Below are positions 57,185 through 64,000 of a stretch of DNA of 64,000 bases, one piece after another. Position numbers and translations under genes: made by a program. Source of the DNA: Veronia nyctiphanis (GTDB lineage: Bacteria > Pseudomonadota > Gammaproteobacteria > Enterobacterales > Vibrionaceae); the NCBI RefSeq assembly GCF_004116385.1, contig NZ_PEIB01000031.1, positions 1 through 64,000 on the forward strand. The letters run 5' to 3'. The notes below the pieces were generated by a model. That model saw only the letters and a program-made list of their open reading frames with translations, was not told where the DNA came from and did not search any database. Position 1 is the first letter of the stretch. Every line of letters begins with the position of its first letter.

Positions 57185-60100
57185 TGACCGCCAGTAAGCA
57201 CCAATGCGCCGTAGTTGCCGCTGACCGTGGTATCAGCAAAGCTGGGTGTATCGGCGTTATCTGCATCGCTGATGGCGAGTGTACCCGTGACCGATGCAAC
57301 TGCCTCGTCGCTGTCGGTTTCAGTGGCCGCTGCGGTGAAATCTCCCGAGACGACTGGCGCGTCCTCGTCGCCCGTGACTGTCATTACAATTTGATGCTGC
57401 GAACCATCAGAGGCCGTTATCGTAAAACTGTCCTGCGCCTGCTCACCATCGTTAAGCGTTGCAACCGCTGAAGCATTGACGACATAGCTCCATGTGCCAT
57501 CGCTGTTGGTGGTTAGGGTGCCATAGTTGCCGATAAACACTTGAGAGGGAAGCGTCGGCTGCGATGTGTTGTCAGGGTCAAACAGACTTACCGTACCAGT
57601 GGCGGTGGTGTCAGTTTTCAACAGCGTTGATTGGCTATCGCCTGTAATAACGGCGGTGGTGTCGCTACCCGTTATGGTAATGGTGATCTGTTGCTCCGTA
57701 CCATCAGTTGCAGTAAGGGTCAGCGTATCGGTGACAGTATCCCCCGATTTAAGATGGCCGGAGTCGTCGCGGTTCAGGCTATAGGTCCACCGACCGTTGG
57801 TCAGCACTAGCTCGCCGTAAGTTCCAATGACTGTGGTGTCGGTGAAGCTTGGTGTATCGGCATTGTCTGCATCGCTGATCGCCAACGTGCCAGTGACTGA
57901 GGCGACAGCCTCGTCGCTGTCGGTTTCGGTAGCCACTGCGTTGAACACCCCAGACACCACTGGCGTGTCTTCGTCACCAGTCACTGTCATCACAATCTGA
58001 TGCTGTGAACCATCAGAGGCGGTGATGATGAAAACATCTTGCGCCTGCTCGTTGTCATTCAATGTTGCAACGGCACTCGGATCGACAACGTAGCTCCACG
58101 AACCATCACTGTTGGTGGTCAATGTACCGTACGTGCCTACATATGGCTGATTTAGCAGGGTCGGCTGGTTTTCGGCATCGGGATCAAACAGGCTAACATT
58201 GCCAGTCGCGGTTGTGTCAGTTTTCAACAGCATCGACTGTTTGTCTCCGCTTATGACAGCGGTAGTGTCTGAGCCTGCAATATTGATGGTAATGATTTGT
58301 TGCGTGCCATCTGTGGCTGAGAGATAGATCGTATCCTGAACATTGTCTCCGCTTGTCAGGTGGCCGGATTTATCGCGATCAAGGGTGTAGGTCCATTGCC
58401 CACCACTGACAACGAGTGAGCCGTACTGCCCCGGTTGGGTAATGCCGTCAAAAGAGGGGCTGTCAGCAGTGTCGTAGTCAAGAATACTTAAGGTGCCCGA
58501 CACCGAGGCGACAGCCTCATCGCTGTCAGTTTCTGTGGCTGCTGCGGAAAAAAGACCAGAAACAATGGGCGCATCATCGGCCCCCGTTACTGTCATTACA
58601 ATTTGATGCTGCGAGCCATCAGAAGCAGTGATGATGAAAATATCCTGCGCCTGCTCATTGTCATTTAGCGGCCTGATATCGTTTGTTGCAACGGCATAAT
58701 GCCAGGTACCATCGGTGTGCGTTGTCAGGGTGCCGTAATTGCCTGTGTGTTGTTTGTCGGGCAGGGTGGGCTGTGTAGCAGCGTCTGGGTCATAAAGGTT
58801 GACTGTACCGCTGCCTGACGCATGGTGTTTCAGTAGCGTCGACTGACTGTCTCCGCTAATGATTGCGGTAGTGTCTGTGCCCGTGACGGCGATGGTAATA
58901 ATTTGTTCAGTGCCATCGGTGGCGATCAATCTCAGCGTGTCGGTAACAGAATCACCTGTGGTGAGATGGCCTGAACGACTTGGTTCTAGGGTGTAGACCC
59001 ACTGGCCATTGGTCAGCACTAACGTTCCGTATTGGCCTGTTACGGTCGTATCGGTAAAGCTTGGGGTATCGGTGAGGTCTGCATCGGCTATGTAAACATC
59101 ACCAGACGTGGACGCAGGTGCCTGATCACTGTCAGTTTCTGTCGCTGCGGCAGTTAATACCCCCGAGACTACAGGTATATCATCGGTACCTGTTACGGTT
59201 ATGGCAATTTGATGGGATGTGCCATCGGAGGCGTTAACGGTGAAGACATCGGTATCCAGCTCTTGCTCGCCAAGAGGCACGATTCTATTGGGGTATACCT
59301 GATAAACCCATTGCTTCTCTGAGGGGTTGCTGAGATCTGTGGTGAGAGTGAGGGCTCCGTAGTGACCTGTCAGGACAGTGTCGTCAATTGTTGGTTGAAC
59401 GGGATTATCTGGGTCATACGCCGAAATTTTTCCTTGAGCACTGGTCGCTAATGCCTCCAGTGTGTTGTTAGTTGCACCTCTCAGGTAAGTCTGTGTGTCT
59501 TGTCCGGTCAGAGCGATGGATAGCCCAATTTGCGCGCCGTCGGTGGCAATTAGCTCAAATTGCTCATGTTGGATTTCATCCTGAGACAACATTTCGAATA
59601 ACAAGGGATCCGGTGAATATGTCCACTGGTGTGAGACCAGAGACAGCTGACCGTATGCACCTGTTATGGCGATATCATCGAAGACAGGGGAGTGGCTCGG
59701 ATCAGGGTCGTGAATCGACAGTGTGCCTTCGATATTTGCGTGAGTGCCACCTTCATGAAGTTCGCCATTTAAATCTCCATCTATAATGCATGGGTCATCA
59801 AGGCCGGTTACCGAGTAGTTGAAGGTTTTTGTTGATCCATTTCTTGCGACCACAGAGAAAGTCTCTGAGGCGACTTCTCCAGGGTTGAGAGGGATTATGG
59901 CTTCAGCATTTTCTGTATATTTCGCGACACCGCCAAAAACAGTAAAAACACCATAGAGGCCAATAATCTTTGTTTCAGGCAGGGTTGCTGGAATTTCCTC
60001 CACGGACTCTTCGAGAGTCTCACGCTTGTCAGCAATTATTCTTTTGTATTTATCTGATGCTTCCGGCGGCAATGCTTTTCGATAAGGGTAGGCGGGTTCA

Positions 60101-60639
60101 GAATCGTGACTAAAATCTGATTGAAAGAGTCTCAACGAATCAATGATTAACTGTGTCGAAACCTCTATTTCTTTGGCTTCTATAGCGATCTTTGTTTCAA
60201 ATTGTTCGATTTCTCTGTGAATCTTGGCAATTTGTCGTTTTGATTCTGAGATGAACTCTTCGCATATCGCCACGTTCTGACAGAACTCGCTGTTCATTTC
60301 TGTCAGATTCTTTTCAATGACGGCCAGTTGTTCGTCTAGCGTCTTGCGTCTTTGGGTGATGGCCTCTTCATAACTCTCCAGTAATGAAGACTTAAAAGGA
60401 TCAATCAGGCTGAGATTGTGGGTTAGAATATCGGGAGAAATGCCTGAGTTGTCTAACAGCCTGAACAGAGGTGCGGGCAATCCGTTGAAATTCAGTTCAA
60501 GTTTCCCTGTGGCTATTAAAAACAAGCCATTTGGAACTTGAATGGCGACTCCATCATTATCAATGTACGTGAAGTCGAATCCGTCAAATGTGACATCATC
60601 CAAATCGGACAATTCAATTTTTTGCATCAGTCCAGACAA
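57169..60639 (-). CDS. Giant protein A, piece 1 (N-terminus)
   Basis: 1156 residues. Residues 1-90 are an unrecognised domain (ELSDLDDVTFDGFDFTYIDN; LFLIATGKLELNF) with no signal peptide. Residues about 92-185 are a long charged heptad-rich coiled coil (RRKTLDEQLAVIEKNLTEM; RQIAKIHREIEQFETKI), followed by a linker and about ten VCBS-type domains from residue 210 on. A cytoplasmic or periplasmic anchoring role for the N-terminal part, as for the retention modules of LapA-type adhesins, is possible but not shown by sequence. Confidence 0.82.
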   Translation of the reverse strand: MSGLMQKIELSDLDDVTFDGFDFTYIDNDGVAIQVPNGLFLIATGKLELNFNGLPAPLFRLLDNSGISPDILTHNLSLIDPFKSSLLESYEEAITQRRKTLDEQLAVIEKNLTEMNSEFCQNVAICEEFISESKRQIAKIHREIEQFETKIAIEAKEIEVSTQLIIDSLRLFQSDFSHDSEPAYPYRKALPPEASDKYKRIIADKRETLEESVEEIPATLPETKIIGLYGVFTVFGGVAKYTENAEAIIPLNPGEVASETFSVVARNGSTKTFNYSVTGLDDPCIIDGDLNGELHEGGTHANIEGTLSIHDPDPSHSPVFDDIAITGAYGQLSLVSHQWTYSPDPLLFEMLSQDEIQHEQFELIATDGAQIGLSIALTGQDTQTYLRGATNNTLEALATSAQGKISAYDPDNPVQPTIDDTVLTGHYGALTLTTDLSNPSEKQWVYQVYPNRIVPLGEQELDTDVFTVNASDGTSHQIAITVTGTDDIPVVSGVLTAAATETDSDQAPASTSGDVYIADADLTDTPSFTDTTVTGQYGTLVLTNGQWVYTLEPSRSGHLTTGDSVTDTLRLIATDGTEQIITIAVTGTDTTAIISGDSQSTLLKHHASGSGTVNLYDPDAATQPTLPDKQHTGNYGTLTTHTDGTWHYAVATNDIRPLNDNEQAQDIFIITASDGSQHQIVMTVTGADDAPIVSGLFSAAATETDSDEAVASVSGTLSILDYDTADSPSFDGITQPGQYGSLVVSGGQWTYTLDRDKSGHLTSGDNVQDTIYLSATDGTQQIITINIAGSDTTAVISGDKQSMLLKTDTTATGNVSLFDPDAENQPTLLNQPYVGTYGTLTTNSDGSWSYVVDPSAVATLNDNEQAQDVFIITASDGSQHQIVMTVTGDEDTPVVSGVFNAVATETDSDEAVASVTGTLAISDADNADTPSFTDTTVIGTYGELVLTNGRWTYSLNRDDSGHLKSGDTVTDTLTLTATDGTEQQITITITGSDTTAVITGDSQSTLLKTDTTATGTVSLFDPDNTSQPTLPSQVFIGNYGTLTTNSDGTWSYVVNASAVATLNDGEQAQDSFTITASDGSQHQIVMTVTGDEDAPVVSGDFTAAATETDSDEAVASVTGTLAISDADNADTPSFADTTVSGNYGALVLTGGQWVYT

Positions 60640-60724
60640 AACTCCTACGAAAAGTCTTTGCCCAGCCAGTCTGACGAGGTTGTTATTATTCTATTTTTAC
60701 GTTATCGGCAAATTTTCAGTTCTC

Positions 60725-60949
60725 TTAACCAACACTGAAGTCGTCAATCGTAGAGTTGCCAGCAACGTCGGTGATACTGATCGTTATGTCCGCTCCTGCG
60801 CGATAGTCTGGGTTGTCAATTTTCCATGTTCCATCGGGCTGGATTTTCGTTTCACCAATTTCATGGTCCCCCTGTGTAACTTTTACTGTTGCTCCTGCAT
60901 CCCATGAATTGTAATCGCCGCCTCCGATAAACGAGTCTCCCTCATGCAA
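60725..60949 (-). CDS. Giant protein B, piece 3 (C-terminal end)
   Basis: Up to 74 residues, open back to about 60994. An Ig-like domain of the bacterial adhesin type: SFIGGGDYNSWDAGATVKV, GETKIQPDGTWKI, ADITISITDVAGN. It ends at TAA 60725. Confidence 0.72.
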   Translation of the reverse strand: MHEGDSFIGGGDYNSWDAGATVKVTQGDHEIGETKIQPDGTWKIDNPDYRAGADITISITDVAGNSTIDDFSVG

Positions 60950-61542
60950 GCTATCAGCATTACTGAGATGGATTTCGGGTGGCGTGGTATCAAGCTTACA
61001 GTGCCTGTTTTAACGTCGGTGGTATCTTCATGCGTGATGGCCACTGTGAACGCATTGTCTCCTTGGGCTAAAACGCGATCTGAGGGCAGGGTGAGGTGCC
61101 AGTGACCATTTTGGTCTGCTCGGGTCGAAAACGTATCGTCAAGAATTGAAAACGCAACCAACGCACCGGGCTCAGCATCGCCCTCAAAAGAAGGCCGTGG
61201 ATCATGTGTGATGGTATGATTTTGACCGTCCGTTAGCGATATATCCGAAGTCGTGGATGGGTCAAATTTTGCGCCTTGCTTGAACCATACATCAGCATAC
61301 TCATGCACTTCGCCATCTTTAGATGTGTAAGAGCCCATAAGGCTCAGTAAATTTCCATTGTCTGTTTCATCCGACGATATCGAGGTAAGGTTGATACTTG
61401 CAATGTCTAATTCAGCAAGCGTCTTTAATTCACCCTCGTTGGTAATGCCATCGACATTGCTGTCGACCCAAATATTAAGTTTTTCGTAAATGGCATCATG
61501 AATATCAATTTTACCGTCGGCGTTGGTATCGTGTTGTCTCAA
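60883..61542 (-). CDS. Giant protein B, piece 2
   Basis: 219 residues. It continues the calcium domain (RQHDTNADGKIDIHDAIYE; IWVDSNVDGITNEGE), as in protein A, then an Ig-like domain (PSFEGDAEPGALVAFSI; DQNGHWHLTLP). The frame is lost near 60994, where adding one base gives SLDTTPPEIHLSNAD. Confidence 0.78.
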   Translation of the reverse strand: MRQHDTNADGKIDIHDAIYEKLNIWVDSNVDGITNEGELKTLAELDIASINLTSISSDETDNGNLLSLMGSYTSKDGEVHEYADVWFKQGAKFDPSTTSDISLTDGQNHTITHDPRPSFEGDAEPGALVAFSILDDTFSTRADQNGHWHLTLPSDRVLAQGDNAFTVAITHEDTTDVKTGTVSLIPRHPKSISVMLIACMRETRLSEAAITIHGMQEQQ

Positions 61543-64000
61543 GCTTCAAAGCCATCTTTTGCGCGTGAGCCGTCAGCAAGCTGGGTTCCCTCGCCAAACA
61601 TTTCGCTACCATTGTTAATGACGCCATCGCGATTGATGTCCCAGACAAGGAATCCATCCTCACCGTTCGCCCAACCTGTTGCTCGCGATACGCCATCCGC
61701 ATTGAGGTCGTAATTGATTTTCGAGTTATCTACGGAAATGGTTTCGATGCCGTCGCCATCCAAATCAAAGAGCAAAGGCGTCACGAAGTCTTTAGGGCGT
61801 GCCACGACATTGAACGTCACGTCTTTGGGGTTGAGCCAGGGGAAAACTCCGCCCCCCGGCAAGTCTTCCCATTTAGACTCGTTTCCGCTGTTGTCCTCAT
61901 TGTCGTATCCAAATACGTTCCGGTGAGATTCAGAGAGATAGACCCAGCTTTTCTTACCATTCTGGATGATTCTTGCGCCATCATGATCAAGAGAGATGGA
62001 AGCGTCGCCGTTGGAGTATCCTATTTTGTGTCCATTGGGAATCAGGAATAAGCCCAGTTTTGACGCGCCATTCAGATAAATATCGGTGTTGAGGCTGCCA
62101 TAATTTGAGGTTTTGCTCATGATAACTTTGGCACTCATGATGTTGCCACTGCTGTCCATGGTGTAGTAGCCGATGCTGTTTTTGTAGATGGAAAAATTGG
62201 TCTTGATATTCCACATTTCCAGAGTCATTTTTTCGACTCCGGATACGTTCCATAAGCCGCTGCTTTCACGAGGTACAAGTTCATCATCGAGGATGGTTGC
62301 GGTGCCTGATACCTTGTTTGATTGATACTCGGATGACGCAAGAAGTTTAAACTGTTCGCCTCCCTCATACTGGGAATCTTCTTTGGTACTCACGCGCACT
62401 TTAAATGAGTCTGTGTTACTTGGCACGTTGACGGAGTTGCCCACATTGTGCCATGTGTAGCCGTTGTTGAAGCTGACTTGTAAGTTACTGTTGTAGTCAT
62501 ATCCGGTTGCTGAGTGGCTTTGTAAATCTAATGTGACTGTCGTCGATGATGTTGATTCATTTGAGAGGGAAACATTAAATATCGCTGTATCCCCTTCCCA
62601 AACATCGGGACTGCTTACTGATGTGACTTCAGGTTCGTCGTAATAATCATTAATGGTGACCTCGCCCCTGCCGGATGAAGAGTTCCATCCATCACCTTCA
62701 ACTCTGGCCCACACCGAAAATCGTTCAGTGTCCTCATAGATATTGTCGTTCTTTGTATCGAAGCGGAGCTCGAATGATGAGTTACCAGCGGGCACGTCAA
62801 TATAAACACCGCTTGAGACATTTCCGTAGTGTTTTTGCCAACTGCCACCACCATAGCGAACCCAAAAATATGTTTCATAATAATCAGTTGCTCTTGATGC
62901 TGTTCCGGAGTCGAGGTCGATTTGAACGCGGGTTGTTTGTGTCGATGATCCGCTGAGTGTGACCTTAACAGGGCCAGCATAGCCGCCCTCATTGACACTC
63001 ACATCTGAAACATCGGTAACGCTGGGCTTGTTGTCTGCTTCGTCAGTGATAGTGACAGTACCGCTTACCTGTGCTTGATCTTCTGCATTTGCACGAATGG
63101 TAAAATACTGAGTATTTTCATACGTGGAATCATTGGATGTTGCTACTCTGACTTGGAATGACGACTTGTTCGCCGGAACATCAACCCATTTACCCGTTGA
63201 AAAGTTACCTAGATTTTGCCAGCCGTTACCGAAGTTGACGTAAAGCGTTTCTTGATAATCGCTGCCTCCGCCGTGCGCAGTGCCGTTGTAAGCATCCACC
63301 CATATTTTGGTGGTGCTGGTCGAGGTATTGCTAAGTGAGACCGTGACAGTCGCGTCCTGACCTTCTTCTACCGTGGTACTTGAGACTGCACTGACGTTGG
63401 GAGCGGTTTCATTGTCGATGATATGGCTGTTTTGAGACTGTACCCAGTTTTGTCCATCAACGTGGCCTGAAATCACAAAAGTTTCATTCCCCTCATACAC
63501 ATTATCATTGATGGCTTCGGCACTGACATGGAGGTGTTTTATGCCAGCAGGCACTTTAACGTTGATGTCATTATTGTGGCTCAAAACGTATTCACCCACC
63601 CATGCGCCCGCACTGGTATAGACATGGATTTTTCCTGTGTAGTCGTCACCAAATTTTGCCTGATGCAAGCTATCGTCAAACTTCAATTTGACGAAGCGAT
63701 CAGTGGTCGATGTGGAGGTCATGTTCACGGACCATTTATTCCACAGCCACCCCCCTTCGTTGACATTTTCGAGGTTAGTGATGCTGGCAACTTTAGGTAT
63801 GTCAGCATCATCTTTGATATAGGCTTTTTCTGACTGCACCCAGCCTTGCTTGCCGATCACAGCGGCATTGATGGTGAGGCTTTCGTTCCCTTCATACACA
63901 TTGTCATTGTTGGTCAGCGCATAGAGTTTCACACCTGTATGCCCAGCGGGGATCGTGATAGGTGCTTGATACTGATTACTGTTATCGACATACACTTCCT
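61539..64000 (-). CDS. Giant protein B, piece 1 (Calx-beta array, calcium domain)
   Basis: 818 residues from an internal Met, but open to the window edge. Calx-beta-type domains start near ITNLENVNEGGW, SSTTVEEGQDA, DVSVNEGGYAGP and SSPDVWEGD. Then GLFLIPNGHKIGYSNGDASI (DUF4114-like) and an EF-hand-like block LFDLDGDGIETI...DINRDGVINNGSEMFGEG (about 61790-61560). It ends where the frame breaks near 61541. Confidence 0.82.
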   Translation of the reverse strand, partial: EVYVDNSNQYQAPITIPAGHTGVKLYALTNNDNVYEGNESLTINAAVIGKQGWVQSEKAYIKDDADIPKVASITNLENVNEGGWLWNKWSVNMTSTSTTDRFVKLKFDDSLHQAKFGDDYTGKIHVYTSAGAWVGEYVLSHNNDINVKVPAGIKHLHVSAEAINDNVYEGNETFVISGHVDGQNWVQSQNSHIIDNETAPNVSAVSSTTVEEGQDATVTVSLSNTSTSTTKIWVDAYNGTAHGGGSDYQETLYVNFGNGWQNLGNFSTGKWVDVPANKSSFQVRVATSNDSTYENTQYFTIRANAEDQAQVSGTVTITDEADNKPSVTDVSDVSVNEGGYAGPVKVTLSGSSTQTTRVQIDLDSGTASRATDYYETYFWVRYGGGSWQKHYGNVSSGVYIDVPAGNSSFELRFDTKNDNIYEDTERFSVWARVEGDGWNSSSGRGEVTINDYYDEPEVTSVSSPDVWEGDTAIFNVSLSNESTSSTTVTLDLQSHSATGYDYNSNLQVSFNNGYTWHNVGNSVNVPSNTDSFKVRVSTKEDSQYEGGEQFKLLASSEYQSNKVSGTATILDDELVPRESSGLWNVSGVEKMTLEMWNIKTNFSIYKNSIGYYTMDSSGNIMSAKVIMSKTSNYGSLNTDIYLNGASKLGLFLIPNGHKIGYSNGDASISLDHDGARIIQNGKKSWVYLSESHRNVFGYDNEDNSGNESKWEDLPGGGVFPWLNPKDVTFNVVARPKDFVTPLLFDLDGDGIETISVDNSKINYDLNADGVSRATGWANGEDGFLVWDINRDGVINNGSEMFGEGTQLADGSRAKDGFEA

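Larger units (their letters stand above)
53150..59200 (-). repeat. VCBS tandem repeat, seven copies of a two-domain unit of about 605 bp
   Basis: Within giant gene A, equivalent points (DAPVVSG-type boundary) recur near 59165, 58560, 57952, 57352, 56739, 56134 and 55525, i.e. every 600-613 bases. Neighbouring copies share long identical stretches. Such arrays readily gain or lose copies by recombination. Confidence 0.82.
34224..60639 (-). pseudogene. Giant multi-domain repeat protein A, about 8,800 codons (eight apparent frameshifts; probably one intact gene)
   Basis: One locus read in nine pieces; the pieces join in order and in register if one base is added at each of eight points (near 57172, 55708, 55361, 53344, 44760, 40909, 39491, 34597). 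Order of domains from the N-terminus: unknown globular domain, coiled coil, about 19 VCBS-type domains with a propeller-like insert, five modules of Ig-like pair plus seven-blade propeller, about 18 Calx-beta-type domains, a DUF4114-like domain, an EF-hand-like calcium domain and C-terminal Ig-like domains. This is the architecture of large secreted or surface adhesins that stiffen with Ca2+. I see no Sec signal, no RTX nonapeptides and no secretion genes in the window. The start is TTG 60639 or ATG 60627; AGGAG lies close to the TTG. Probably in an operon behind gene B. Confidence 0.8.
60725..64000 (-). pseudogene. Giant repeat protein B, 3' part (two apparent frameshifts; 5' end beyond window)
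   Basis: Open to the right edge of the window. Order: at least four Calx-beta-type domains, a DUF4114-like domain, an EF-hand-like calcium domain, and one or more Ig-like domains ending ITDVAGNSTIDDFSVG. It is read in three pieces (below), joined by one base each near 61541 and 60994. It matches the C-terminal architecture of protein A. The stop is 86 bases before gene A's start on the same strand, with no terminator seen, so the two probably form one transcript. Confidence 0.8.

Noticed and set aside
53150-59200. VCBS repeats as a CRISPR-like or satellite array
   Set aside because: The periodicity is in-frame protein repeats of about 605 bp, with no short spacers or constant direct repeats.
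60640-60724. Genes A and B as a single gene broken by a frameshift
   Set aside because: The 86-base gap has stops in several frames, and B ends cleanly after an Ig-like domain while A begins with a different domain.
34224-64000. Many plus-strand open frames of 60-150 residues opposite the giant genes
   Set aside because: They repeat with the period of the domains on the other strand and are shadows of repeat codons.

Overview
The window looks like chromosomal DNA of a marine gammaproteobacterium, most likely Vibrionaceae (a Vibrio, Grimontia, Enterovibrio or Photobacterium relative). I infer this from the type of pst operon, the NifS-like PLP enzyme paired with a 2-oxoglutarate dioxygenase, an MltC-like lytic transglycosylase, and a secreted metalloprotease ending in PKD and chitin-binding modules. 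No database search was possible, so the genus is a guess.

Layout. 1-2.2 kb: start of a secreted zinc metalloprotease (minus strand) running off the left edge. 2.7-6.2 kb: lytic transglycosylase, a small Cys-rich protein, a glutathione S-transferase and a Gfo/Idh/MocA oxidoreductase. 6.6-9.3 kb: a response regulator/histidine kinase pair facing an EAL-domain protein. 9.5-12.3 kb: nucleoside hydrolase, AEC transporter, a Gln/Pro-rich unknown. 12.4-15.2 kb: a DUF1800/DUF1501 operon. 15.5-17.8 kb: RDD and MAPEG membrane proteins, then O-acetylhomoserine sulfhydrylase. 18.3-22 kb: an AT-rich, probably transferred block (AraC relic, oxidoreductase, MATE exporter, double-HTH regulator). 22.3-27.2 kb: PLP enzyme with 2OG dioxygenase, LysR regulator, an iodotyrosine-deiodinase-like flavoprotein and a HAD phosphatase. 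28.1-32.8 kb: pstSCAB with a candidate Pho box. 33.0-34.2 kb: tRNA-Ser(UGA), DUF2750 protein, GNAT acetyltransferase. 34.2-64 kb: two tandem giant repeat-protein genes on the minus strand.

The giant locus fills almost half the window. Gene A (60639 to 34224) appears as nine reading-frame pieces. Undoing eight one-base losses gives one frame of about 8,800 codons: an N-terminal domain plus coiled coil, about 19 VCBS-type domains (the last interrupted by a propeller-like insert), five tandem 1.77-kb modules each with a seven-blade propeller and two Ig-like domains, about 18 Calx-beta-type domains, an EF-hand-like calcium domain and C-terminal Ig-like domains. Gene B (from beyond 64000 to 60725) lies directly upstream and repeats the architecture of A's C-terminal part. 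Both look like surface or secreted calcium-dependent adhesins, but I see no RTX nonapeptides, no signal peptide on A and no secretion genes here.

One-base deletions recur: in the protease, GST, DUF1800, Gfo/MocA, possibly MATE, pstC (two), giant A (eight), giant B (two) and the AraC relic. Almost all fall in short homopolymers, many in G runs, and none is an insertion. This looks more like a sequencing or assembly artefact than mass gene decay, so the broken genes are annotated as probable intact genes with frameshifts.
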